The notes: generated from the sequence alone by a model not told the origin. Positions 1-6,510 are shown, counted from the first letter of the stretch. The stretch is DNA of 6,572 nucleotides from Methanobacteriota archaeon (GCA_002697705.1 NZXL01000061.1:3391-9962); one strand, 5' to 3'. Numbers and translations are program-made.

Positions 1-2
1 CC

Positions 3-356
3 AAACTATTTCCCGGTCATGTCGAGAGTCTTGACCCCAATGAAGGAGTGGGATACCAAATCGATGGAGATTTCCATCAAGGATTAGAAGATAGATATGA
101 AAATATAAATTGGACATCTATAACTCAAGAATTTGGAACATTTAGTCCGATCAAAGTAATAAGAGCGAGCAGAACTGAGAATCGTTGGACACAGTGGGGT
201 GAATATTCATCAGAGCAAGATGCAAAAAGACACTGGAGTAGACTAAAAATGCTTAGAACTTTTAATCCTAAAGATGGTGTCTGGCAAGATAAAATAATAA
301 ATCGCGGAAAAATTGTTTTTGATTCTGCAATCATCGATTTATTGAAACAAAATTAA
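3..356 (+). CDS. DUF2817 family protein (M14 carboxypeptidase-like), C-terminal part only
   Basis: The reading frame is open to the left edge of the window, so this is the last 117 codons of a longer gene; the GTG at 48 is unlikely to be the true start. The fragment carries EFGT (fragment residues 43-46), followed by a V-x-x-A-x-R-x-E-N stretch and a final helix with the pattern F-x-P-x-x-x-x-W (residues 87-94). This order is what I remember of the C-terminus of DUF2817 proteins, which are related to M14 zinc carboxypeptidases. In that fold the Glu of EFGT sits where the catalytic glutamate does. The zinc-binding residues would lie upstream, outside the window, so activity cannot be judged. 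The gene ends 21 bp from the stop of the convergent desaturase gene. The family call is from memory of the motif pattern and not from a search; the substrate is unknown. Confidence 0.62.
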   Translation, partial: KLFPGHVESLDPNEGVGYQIDGDFHQGLEDRYENINWTSITQEFGTFSPIKVIRASRTENRWTQWGEYSSEQDAKRHWSRLKMLRTFNPKDGVWQDKIINRGKIVFDSAIIDLLKQN

Positions 357-377
357 CTGAGAACTCGTTGTCTAAAT

Positions 378-1538
378 TCAAGGTGCCATTATTTTACTTG
401 GAAATGACTTATATTGTTCATTCATTTCATTGAACATCAACCTCAAGTCTTCTTTGATTTGCTTATATGATTGCTTAATTTCAATGATTTTTTCACGCAT
501 GGAATCTGCTTGATTTTTCATTGCTTCTTTCATTTCCTGACGTGCTTTATGGATTTCAAAAAGACATAATTTCATAGATTTTCGATACCTAATTACCTGC
601 TTTTCAAAGATGCTTGTATCAATGTTTTTTGAACTCAATTTATTTGCCGTTTTCTTAAATTTCATATCTAACTTAGCAACTTCTATAGAATGTTTTGGAG
701 TTTTCTTGAGATTAGATTTCAGTCTTAAAAATGAGAAAATCTTAATCCACCACTTGCTAGGATCGAAATGATACCATTTGTGACCATTTCTATAATCTGC
801 TTGGAATGTGTGATGGAAATTATGATAACCTTCACCAAAGGTAAGGAAGGCTAACCAAAATGAATCCTTACTGGAGTCTTCTTCTGAATAGGGTTGTTTG
901 CCCCAAATGTGTGCAGCACTATTAATTAGAAATGTTCCATGATGAACAAATACTAACCGGATTAATCCACCCCATACCAAACAACCAACAGCAGAGGCAA
1001 TACCTCCTATCAAGTATCCAATAATTGCTGGTAAAATTATTCCTGAAAATGCACCAATAAGAAATATATTACGATGTTGCCAGCGAATTATCTTGCTTTT
1101 TTCTAAGTCTTTAACATTGGAAAAATCATTTTTAAAATTCTCCTCTTCCACCATTATCCAACCAATATGTGAATACCAAAAACCACGTGATGCTGAATAA
1201 GGGTCATCTTCTGAGTCTGTAGATTTGTGATGATTACGATGGTCAGAACACCATTCTATTATTGAATTTTGAAATGCCCCTGCACCAAAAATTGAGTAAA
1301 ACAAAACCAAGGGCCATGATGCTTTGTGCGAGCGATGAGAAAATAAACGATGATATCCAACAGTAATGGACAAACCACAAGCATAGTAAAAAGACATGAA
1401 AATTGTGAATTCAACTAATCCTGGGGCCCCAAAATACGACCAATCGAGTATTACTCCCAATAATGCCAAAATAGGTGTAGTAATTAGAAAAATAGTATTC
1501 AGCCAGTTGATTTTAGTCAAACTACTATACTCTGCCAT
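378..1538 (-). CDS. Membrane fatty acid (acyl-CoA type delta-9) desaturase with long C-terminal helical tail
   Basis: This 386-residue integral membrane di-iron enzyme should insert a cis double bond into a saturated acyl chain using O2 and an electron donor. All metal-ligand boxes of the stearoyl-CoA desaturase family are present in order: HRLFSH (63-68), HRNHH (100-104), N-S-A-A-H (206-210) and H-N-F-H-H (239-243, preceded by GEGY). Hydrophobic segments lie near 12-31, 41-60, 73-89, 157-176 and 178-198. The F-D-P-S-K-W-W motif (258-264) closes the catalytic domain, as is usual. After it comes a tail of roughly 115 residues (271-386) that is very rich in Lys and Glu and looks like a coiled coil from about 318 to 376. 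Similar tails occur on some bacterial homologues. The ATG at 1538 is the only reasonable start. No clear TATA box was seen upstream. The acyl carrier (CoA, ACP or lipid) and the double-bond position are not determined by the sequence. Confidence 0.93.
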   Translation of the reverse strand: MAEYSSLTKINWLNTIFLITTPILALLGVILDWSYFGAPGLVEFTIFMSFYYACGLSITVGYHRLFSHRSHKASWPLVLFYSIFGAGAFQNSIIEWCSDHRNHHKSTDSEDDPYSASRGFWYSHIGWIMVEEENFKNDFSNVKDLEKSKIIRWQHRNIFLIGAFSGIILPAIIGYLIGGIASAVGCLVWGGLIRLVFVHHGTFLINSAAHIWGKQPYSEEDSSKDSFWLAFLTFGEGYHNFHHTFQADYRNGHKWYHFDPSKWWIKIFSFLRLKSNLKKTPKHSIEVAKLDMKFKKTANKLSSKNIDTSIFEKQVIRYRKSMKLCLFEIHKARQEMKEAMKNQADSMREKIIEIKQSYKQIKEDLRLMFNEMNEQYKSFPSKIMAP

Positions 1539-1638
1539 GACACTTTGAATTCAATTAGCCTATTGACCATTGGGGTTCGATGTAGCCAGAAACACTTAGT
1601 TTGTTATCAAACATTAACCGTGGGATTCTAAATCTATT

Positions 1639-2127
1639 CTAATTTCTATTTTTTAATTGACGTAGTAACATAGTTACAGATTTATCTGTATGATGAATTA
1701 TTCCTACCTCTGAAAAATTGAATCGATGATGAAATCTCATTGAACCGGGATTTGGTGGATTAAGATTGACTTCTGCAGTAATTGGAATTTGTTTTTGCTC
1801 TGAAATATTAATCAGTTCTTGGTAAATGTATGAACCAATTCCTTGCCCCCTATGATTTGTTGATACAGCGACTCGATCGACATAAATGAAATCTTGATAT
1901 TTTTCATTGAACCAAGCATAATTCAGACTACCATAGTCCACATTTGGAGACAGGCAAATCACAACCCCAACTAAATTTTCCTGCTCAAAAACTCCTAATG
2001 AAATCTCTGATATTTCAATTAAATGAGATATTTCTTCAACTGAAACCTTACCTGTTCCAGGCAACCCCTGCTCATTAATCTCCCAAACTGATGATGCGTC
2101 ATCTTGCAACAATGGCCTAGACTGCAT
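1639..2127 (-). CDS. GNAT family N-acetyltransferase, COG3818-like
   Basis: This 162-residue protein has the full GNAT fold pattern. A beta-strand, YVDRVAV (82-88), leads into the acetyl-CoA pyrophosphate loop RGQGIG (93-98), followed by the helix and then EVNLNPPNP (119-127) and a final F-x-E-V-G strand (138-142). The N-x-x-P-P-N-P segment is typical of the predicted acetyltransferases grouped as COG3818, whose substrate is, as far as I know, not established. I chose the ATG at 2127 over the in-frame TTG at 2139 because a TATA-like sequence at 2148-2155 is centred about 25 bp upstream of this ATG, which fits a leaderless archaeal transcript. It is divergent from the CARDB surface protein gene. 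Its 3' end is 100 bp from the desaturase start, so the two may be co-transcribed, but no evidence decides this. The family is clear; the substrate is unknown. Confidence 0.88.
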   Translation of the reverse strand: MQSRPLLQDDASSVWEINEQGLPGTGKVSVEEISHLIEISEISLGVFEQENLVGVVICLSPNVDYGSLNYAWFNEKYQDFIYVDRVAVSTNHRGQGIGSYIYQELINISEQKQIPITAEVNLNPPNPGSMRFHHRFNFSEVGIIHHTDKSVTMLLRQLKNRN

Positions 2128-2147
2128 AATGTTAGTCAAATGATGAA

Positions 2148-2155
2148 AGTTTATT
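2148..2155 (-). promoter_or_regulatory. Probable TATA box of the GNAT gene
   Basis: On the minus strand AATAAACT is centred about 25 bp upstream of the ATG at 2127. It is preceded by GATGAAGC, nearly the same block that precedes the TATA box of the membrane protein gene (ATGAAGC then ATTTATA, near 6391-6404). The repeated block is a candidate BRE. The TATA match itself is imperfect. Confidence 0.45.
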
Positions 2156-2190
2156 GCTTCATCTACATAGTGGAGCTAATTATTCAAATA

Positions 2191-2204
2191 CCAAAGTTAT
2201 ATAT
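2191..2204 (+). promoter_or_regulatory. BRE/TATA promoter of the CARDB surface protein gene
   Basis: CCAAAG followed by TTATATAT (2197-2204) is a good archaeal BRE plus TATA arrangement. The TATA centre is about 26 bp upstream of the ATG at 2227, where transcription of a leaderless message would begin. This argues against the longer reading frame that begins at 2104. Confidence 0.7.
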
Positions 2205-2226
2205 GCTTCATTATCTTAAAATCTCC

Positions 2227-3255
2227 ATGCCTAATAGATTAGCAGTAATGATTGTCGCTTCACTTTTTATTCTTCTTTCTAATTCTACTTTCGCTGAAGG
2301 CGATTTAGAATCTACCGATTCAACGCTTCCAGATTTTATTTTGGAACCAGCATGGGATGAAGATATTCCATGGTCAATGTATTTGGGGCCCAATGATGGA
2401 GAGAATAGAATTGCATTTAGCGTCACCAATATTGGTGGTGATTTGCCAGAAGATTGTTTAGAAAACTGTTCAATAAGATATTGGGTAGATAATGGAACTG
2501 AAAACCAACATCACTGGTCTTATCATTTCGGTTCACACATCAATACGACAGATGGTGGAAAAGAAAAATTGAGAAATTTGTTTGAAGGAAATACAACAAG
2601 ATGGGAGGTTCCAAATGCTTGGTATGGAAATCATACAGTTACTGCATGCATTGATGCTGGAAATGATGTAGAGGAATCAAATGAAGATAACAACTGTTGG
2701 GAGGGGACATTCAATTTCTTGCCTGATTTACGATGGCATCAAGGAAACCCAGAGGGCACGTTTGAAAGTTGGTTAACTGCTAGAGGAGATAATGGGAGTT
2801 TGGACCCAATAGAAGCGGAAAATGATTTCTTCATTCAATCTGGTAAACTTCGAATTGAAACTGCATATAGGAGTAACTATACATCATATGGAGGAAATTT
2901 GGTGAATTGGAGTGTATCTATCGATGGTGAAGAAGTTGAGTGGCATCGAATGAGTGGTTGGGGTGTGGATCCTTGGGACAACACTACAGATATAATATCA
3001 AATGCTCACTATATCGAAACTTCAAGTGTAGTGCGTGTTTGTTTTGATCCTGAGAATTTGATTGAAGAAACAAATGAAGATAATAATTGTCTTGAAAAGA
3101 CGCTTGTTAACGAAACCGAAGACTCGGAAGAAGAATCTGTTAAAGAAAGTAGTCGCCTTCCTGCGCCATCTTTTATCATGACAATTGGAGTGTTAGCATT
3201 AGCTACAATCGCTTCTAAAAGTCAACACAAAACTAAGAATGTTTCTAAAAAATAA
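2227..3255 (+). CDS. Secreted CARDB-repeat surface protein with C-terminal membrane anchor
   Basis: The 342-residue protein begins with a signal peptide (hydrophobic core about 5-18, likely cut after the T-F-A at 21-23). Two related beta-sandwich repeats follow, roughly 36-164 and 166-294. Each ends in the same signature: V-T-A-C-I-D then VEESNEDNNC (148-157), and V-R-V-C-F-D then IEETNEDNNC (279-288). This is the edge of CARDB-type adhesion domains, and the paired cysteines (141/157 and 272/288) probably form disulfides. About ten N-x-S/T sequons suggest glycosylation. The C-terminus has an acidic linker, then L-P-A-P-S-F (311-316), a short membrane segment (to about 330) and a Lys-rich tail. 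The start was chosen from the TATA box 26 bp upstream. Starting at 2104 would put 41 residues ahead of a good signal peptide and overlap the GNAT gene. Its role is probably binding or structure at the cell surface; the ligand is unknown. Confidence 0.85.
   Translation: MPNRLAVMIVASLFILLSNSTFAEGDLESTDSTLPDFILEPAWDEDIPWSMYLGPNDGENRIAFSVTNIGGDLPEDCLENCSIRYWVDNGTENQHHWSYHFGSHINTTDGGKEKLRNLFEGNTTRWEVPNAWYGNHTVTACIDAGNDVEESNEDNNCWEGTFNFLPDLRWHQGNPEGTFESWLTARGDNGSLDPIEAENDFFIQSGKLRIETAYRSNYTSYGGNLVNWSVSIDGEEVEWHRMSGWGVDPWDNTTDIISNAHYIETSSVVRVCFDPENLIEETNEDNNCLEKTLVNETEDSEEESVKESSRLPAPSFIMTIGVLALATIASKSQHKTKNVSKK
3247..3252 (-). terminator. Possible U-run terminator of the alpha/beta hydrolase gene
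   Basis: The minus strand reads TTATTTTTTAG starting about 27 bp past the hydrolase stop codon, giving six consecutive Ts. Archaeal polymerase terminates at such U-runs without a hairpin. It lies inside the last codons of the convergent CARDB gene, so its use as a terminator is inference only. Confidence 0.35.
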
Positions 3256-3279
3256 GAGACATAAAAGATGTAAATTCTC

Positions 3280-4164
3280 CTAGCAAAGTTGTTCTTTGAA
3301 GAACTCTCTAGCCCTAACTAGAGAATCCGCACGAGCAGCAGGATTGCCTTCCACATGAGCACCTCTATTCCGCAAGATTCGGATAATCCATCTTCGTTGC
3401 CAGCGTTCATTCAAGGGTAATCGGATGCCTAGGAATAATTTACCAGACATGTATCCATTTTTGTCGATTCTAGCAGTACGCTTCTTCAAATGAACAGCCT
3501 TGGGAAGCAGTTCAAATTCTTTCTCGCTGTCGAAGGAGTGGTGCGCTCCCATATATACGTGCAAAGTAGCATTTGGTAGTTGAGGCATAAGCCCTTCAAC
3601 AAAATGAAGAGGAGTCCAATCATCAGCATCTCCGTGAAGAATCAAAATGGAAGAGTCTGCCCAATTTTGGATATCAGGTCGGATATGAGCTGCTGGGTAG
3701 AATGAAAGATGAGCGTCAAATGGAGCCCCCAAAATCTCGATAATTGGAGACCATGCTGAATACAGTGCAACAGTTCCTCCAAGGCTCCATCCTGCAATAC
3801 CAATTTTTCCAATTTTAGGATTCTGTTCTAGCACAGAACGAGTTCTAAAAGCATCAACTAACATCATTGAATGAGTTACTGAGAGTTGATCGTCTACTGT
3901 AGAATTTATCGACCTTGAGGTGAAAGAATTCACCTTACAAACCGCGAGCCCAGCATCAAGCCAACCATTGATGTGGTCCTGATGATGAGACGCCCAACCT
4001 AAACTTCCGTGAAGTGCAATTACACATCCAAATGGCCCTTCTCCTTCAGGCATAAACAGTTCAGACTCAACCATTATTTCAGGAGTTTTATCCAAACCGG
4101 TCAGTATGTGATGAATCTCAAATGGAGAGCGAGATTGTACTTGTAATCGCTCGACCATGAACAT
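3280..4164 (-). CDS. Dienelactone hydrolase family alpha/beta hydrolase
   Basis: This 294-residue soluble protein has no signal peptide and an ordered catalytic set. An oxyanion-side LHG (51-53) comes first, then the nucleophile elbow G-W-S-L-G-G with Ser127, then HGDADDWTP (177-185) with the acid at Asp182 (or Asp181), and G-A-H-H-S-F-D with the base at His209 (or His208). The D-D-W-T-P and H-x-F-D context is that of the dienelactone hydrolase family (PF01738, COG0412/COG4188 types), which cleave ester or lactone bonds; many members have unknown substrates. About 50 residues separate the catalytic His from a last segment, G-N-P-A-A-R-A-D (273-280), that resembles the N/D-P-x-A-x-x-D helix near the end of some family members. 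The initiating Met could be the ATG at 4164 or the one two codons on (4158). A TGAGGT lies 11 nt ahead of the first. One copy of the intergenic repeat lies 47 bp upstream. Confidence 0.88.
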   Translation of the reverse strand: MFMVERLQVQSRSPFEIHHILTGLDKTPEIMVESELFMPEGEGPFGCVIALHGSLGWASHHQDHINGWLDAGLAVCKVNSFTSRSINSTVDDQLSVTHSMMLVDAFRTRSVLEQNPKIGKIGIAGWSLGGTVALYSAWSPIIEILGAPFDAHLSFYPAAHIRPDIQNWADSSILILHGDADDWTPLHFVEGLMPQLPNATLHVYMGAHHSFDSEKEFELLPKAVHLKKRTARIDKNGYMSGKLFLGIRLPLNERWQRRWIIRILRNRGAHVEGNPAARADSLVRAREFFKEQLC

Positions 4165-4175
4165 TGGGATGGTTT

Positions 4176-4180
4176 ACCTC
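4176..4180 (-). promoter_or_regulatory. Weak Shine-Dalgarno-like site ahead of the hydrolase
   Basis: The minus strand reads TGAGGTAAACC here, matching five of six bases of the archaeal GGAGGT core, with 11 nt to the ATG at 4164. The spacing is slightly long. It matters because no convincing TATA box sits at the leaderless distance for this gene, unlike its neighbours. Confidence 0.3.
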
Positions 4181-4211
4181 ATTTCAAATGTGGTTTTGCA
4201 ATTAGAGTAAT

Positions 4212-4247
4212 GTGCTCATACTGAGATACTTTCTGCAAATACCATGG
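4212..4247 (-). repeat. Intergenic repeat, copy 1 (36-bp form)
   Basis: The core is 4223-4247 and contains TCTGCAAATACCAT on the + strand. With its left extension (4212-4222, starting GTGCTC) it matches copy 3 at 32 of 36 positions. It lies in the 133-bp gap between the GYD gene stop (50 bp away) and the hydrolase start (47 bp away, counting the extension). It does not form a convincing hairpin, and no known element was recognised. Confidence 0.85.
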
Positions 4248-4292
4248 CATTAGCCACATCAATTGCTAATCTAATAACAGATTGATTTCTCT

Positions 4293-4297
4293 AAAAA
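4293..4297 (-). terminator. Short U-run immediately after the GYD stop codon
   Basis: On the minus strand five Ts follow the TGA stop directly. A run this short can act in archaeal termination but is common by chance in AT-rich DNA. Confidence 0.25.
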
Positions 4298-4621
4298 TCA
4301 CTCACCAGGCAAACTCATCGATGGGATTTCTGCATTCACTGCAGCATCCATGTCATCAACAGAGATTAGAGGAGTTAAGTTACCATTGAATGAACCAGAT
4401 GCACCAACATGTAATGCTAATTTTATTGCAGCTGATTCTGAAGGTAAGTCAGCAATCATAATGAAATCCGTGTTGCCGTAACACCAATAGTATGATTCTA
4501 ATGAACCACCCATTTCTGTGAGGATCCTCACGGTTTCTTGTCGTCTTGCTGTTCCTCCATCTTTCAATAATCCTGCTGCACCTTGCGAGGTGTAATTTCC
4601 TGAATACATATACTTAGGCAT
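4298..4621 (-). CDS. GYD domain-containing small protein
   Basis: The 107-residue protein opens with M-P-K-Y-M-Y-S-G-N-Y and continues with a G-x-x-x-L-K helix (17-20). It then has G-G-S-L-E-S-Y-Y-W (38-46), G-N-T-D-F-I-M-I (49-56), an A-x-K-L-A-L helix (65-70) and a final T-P-L-I-S strand (83-87). This is the layout of GYD domain proteins (PF08734): small ferredoxin-like alpha/beta proteins of about 95-110 residues with no settled biochemical role. The name-giving G-x-Y-D is G-N-T-D here; the Asp (residue 52) is kept. The ATG at 4621 is preferred to the in-frame TTG at 4642, because a TATATAT box is centred 26 bp upstream of that ATG and family members start MPKY or similar. The gene is flanked on both sides by copies of the 25-bp intergenic repeat. 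Confidence 0.86.
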   Translation of the reverse strand: MPKYMYSGNYTSQGAAGLLKDGGTARRQETVRILTEMGGSLESYYWCYGNTDFIMIADLPSESAAIKLALHVGASGSFNGNLTPLISVDDMDAAVNAEIPSMSLPGE

Positions 4622-4643
4622 ATTAAACGCATAAATTCTCAAG

Positions 4644-4650
4644 TATATAT
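4644..4650 (-). promoter_or_regulatory. TATA box of the GYD gene
   Basis: ATATATA on the minus strand, preceded by the purine-rich GGAATGAC (BRE-like), is centred 26 bp upstream of the ATG at 4621. This is the textbook position for leaderless archaeal initiation and rules against the TTG at 4642, which lies only a few bases from the box. The nearest intergenic repeat lies 40 bp further upstream. Confidence 0.7.
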
Positions 4651-4690
4651 GTCATTCCAATTATTTGAAAACCCATATTCATTCAATATC

Positions 4691-4715
4691 GGGATACTAT
4701 CTGCAAATACCATAG
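4691..4715 (-). repeat. Intergenic repeat, copy 2 (25-bp core)
   Basis: It is identical to copy 3 at 24 of 25 positions, the single difference being near its right end (CATAG versus CATGG). The left extension shared by copies 1 and 3 is absent here, so the conserved unit ends sharply at 4691. It lies 51 bp past the stop of the membrane protein gene and 40 bp upstream of the GYD TATA box. Confidence 0.88.
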
Positions 4716-4766
4716 TTATTGCACGCCACGATTCACAGTGACCGCCTATCAACCGACTTGGTGCCT

Positions 4767-6365
4767 TCAAATCAAGATGGTTAGGGCGTTCAAAAGACCA
4801 ATTAAGCCCACAGCCATACCTCCGGCCACCAGCACGAAGATGCTTCTCGCATTGGCCAAACCAAAGCTTGCACGAGAAATCATCCCACCGGCAATACCAA
4901 GGGTGACATTGCCTACTGAAACAAACATTACCGATGATGAAACTTCTGTGGCGACATTACGGACCTCTTCGGCTTCATTCACGGACTCTTTTGACAGTTC
5001 GTACTTTGCCGCCGATTCGGTATGGACTTCTTCAATGAACGATTCTTGAACCTCTTCGGAGATAAATTCACCCGAACTAGGTTGGATGTAGCCGCTTTTG
5101 TTGGCTAGACTTTGTTCTAGCAAACTATCGATCAATTCCTGCGCGTTTTCAAGACCCGTCTGCGCCGAGTGGTACGACTCAAGGTAACGTTGGTATTGAG
5201 AACTAGCAAGATTGAACTTGTCAGATACAGCATTAAGTTCTGTAGTGAGGTCTGCTTGCGCTAACGATTGTATGTTGGAAGAGATCTGTAACATCACTCC
5301 CTTGGTGTAAGTGATGTTGTTAGACATGTTATTGGCTTTTCCTGAATAATAGTTAGCCAACTGAATGGCATATTGCGAATTGTCATAATCTTCAAGACAA
5401 TCCATCAAATCATCGCTATCATTGCTCATTTTGTACAGTTGATAATGATGGTTGGCCTGGTCACTATAGTAGATCCAATTTAGCGTTCCATCTTGTTCAA
5501 GTGACAGAAATCTTTCATGTTCGTCTTCCTGCTCGAGGAGTTGCCAACCCAAATCTTCGTATTCGATGTTCTGCCGTGTGAGGTAGCCCTCAATACCACC
5601 TTCTTCTCCAATGAATGAGAATGTGTTCGAGTCACCAATCGCATCATATACATGTCCGATTTTATAACTCAGACCGTCCAGTTCAGTTAGATTACCATTT
5701 TCAAAAATAAGTTCATATTCGCTAACCACATCATCGACATTAGCAAGGAATAAGTCAACACTGCTGTTTTGGCCCACTGTGAATGTGAACGTGGAGTAAT
5801 TGTAATCACTACCATTCATTTGTACGGTATCCTGTTGACAAGAAGTTATTTGATCACACATTACAAGCAATCCATCATCCAACATTTGGCCACTTTGTTG
5901 ATACGAAATCAAGTCTTTTGCAAGCAAGGCAGCGTAATATTCGTCTGTGTTTTTAGACATGCTTTGGTTCAACAATTCCACCTCTGCTTGGTAGAGTGAT
6001 TGTTCAAGGACTAGATGTTTGACTTCAGTCAGCAGGATTTCTTCTCGTAAAATCACTTGGTTCTCAATAGATTCGAGGGTTCTTGCTTGTGAAATATACT
6101 CGGTAGAGCTGGTTTCATAGGTTGACGCTTCACGGTCAACTTCGTTCAGTTCCTGCGCAAGAATTCCAGTAACTGCTGAAAAAATTAGAATACCAATGGA
6201 AAGAATGGTCACGAGGTTTTCGTTCCTTGCTTTCCGCAATCGGGCAAGAAATACTCCAAAGAACCCTTTTGGCTCCTCGTCCTTCGTCATATCAAGGTCC
6301 AATTCATCGTCGCTTTCTTCGTTTGATTCATCAATGCCGTCCCCTTCTTCCACCGCTTTAGTCAT
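4767..6365 (-). CDS. Unrecognised membrane protein with large helical extracytoplasmic domain
   Basis: I do not recognise this 532-residue protein. It has a very acidic cytoplasmic start (5-31), a basic stretch R-L-R-K-A-R just before a membrane helix (about 51-71), and a long exterior region. Two hydrophobic segments follow at the C-terminus (about 477-496 and 508-532) with Arg residues in the short loop between them. The basic residues predict an inside N-terminus. The exterior part opens with a Glu/Gln-rich helix (about 72-136), then a mixed domain with three cysteines (170, 176, 323), then a second long helical region (about 332-422). Nine N-x-S/T sequons lie in this exterior part. The ATG at 6365 is chosen over the GTG at 6377 because of TATA position. 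Sampled GC is about 40-50%, above its neighbours at roughly 30-42%. It is bracketed by intergenic repeats. The layout could suit a sensor, scaffold or surface-spanning protein, but nothing seen decides this. Confidence 0.8.
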   Translation of the reverse strand: MTKAVEEGDGIDESNEESDDELDLDMTKDEEPKGFFGVFLARLRKARNENLVTILSIGILIFSAVTGILAQELNEVDREASTYETSSTEYISQARTLESIENQVILREEILLTEVKHLVLEQSLYQAEVELLNQSMSKNTDEYYAALLAKDLISYQQSGQMLDDGLLVMCDQITSCQQDTVQMNGSDYNYSTFTFTVGQNSSVDLFLANVDDVVSEYELIFENGNLTELDGLSYKIGHVYDAIGDSNTFSFIGEEGGIEGYLTRQNIEYEDLGWQLLEQEDEHERFLSLEQDGTLNWIYYSDQANHHYQLYKMSNDSDDLMDCLEDYDNSQYAIQLANYYSGKANNMSNNITYTKGVMLQISSNIQSLAQADLTTELNAVSDKFNLASSQYQRYLESYHSAQTGLENAQELIDSLLEQSLANKSGYIQPSSGEFISEEVQESFIEEVHTESAAKYELSKESVNEAEEVRNVATEVSSSVMFVSVGNVTLGIAGGMISRASFGLANARSIFVLVAGGMAVGLIGLLNALTILI

Positions 6366-6390
6366 TAAATCAATCACTACACACGCGGAC

Positions 6391-6397
6391 TATAAAT
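6391..6397 (-). promoter_or_regulatory. TATA box of the membrane protein gene
   Basis: ATTTATA on the minus strand, directly preceded by GAAATGAAGC (BRE-like), is centred 29 bp upstream of the ATG at 6365 and only 17 bp from the GTG at 6377. The ATG is therefore the start that the promoter can serve, with an untranslated leader of a few bases at most. Confidence 0.6.
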
Positions 6398-6510
6398 GCT
6401 TCATTTCAAAATGTACAATCGTAAGTAACAATGGTAATCATACCGATATACGAAGAAGAAATCTAATTTCAGAGATTGCTCAACATGTACCCTTATTCAT
6501 TAGTTTTAGA

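Noticed and set aside
125..334. Minus-strand reading frame of 69 codons opposite the DUF2817 fragment.
   Set aside because: The plus-strand frame carries the family motif; the opposite frame has no recognisable content.
1539..1638. Search for a repeat copy or promoter in the gap between the desaturase and GNAT genes.
   Set aside because: Neither the repeat core nor a convincing TATA box at the leaderless distance was seen.
2184..2200. A fourth possible repeat copy: CAAATACCAAAGTTAT resembles copy 2 (15 of 16 bases).
   Set aside because: The match covers only one end of the core plus flank that is not shared by copies 1 and 3. The rest of the core is absent, and the segment is better explained as the BRE/TATA of the CARDB gene.
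2104..2226. N-terminal extension of the CARDB protein (41 codons).
   Set aside because: It would overlap the GNAT gene and bury a good signal peptide. The TATA box at 2197-2204 lies inside it and fits the ATG at 2227.
4716..4766. Integron attC site or hairpin around the 51-bp gap between the membrane gene stop and repeat copy 2.
   Set aside because: No GTTRRRY and RYYYAAC core pair and no long paired arms could be found. The similarity to integron cassettes is in layout only.
4738..5049. Plus-strand reading frame of 103 codons opposite the membrane protein gene.
   Set aside because: It is a mirror of the coding strand, rich in Thr, Ser, Pro and Ala, with no promoter or recognisable domain. 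The minus-strand gene has clear membrane topology and a promoter.
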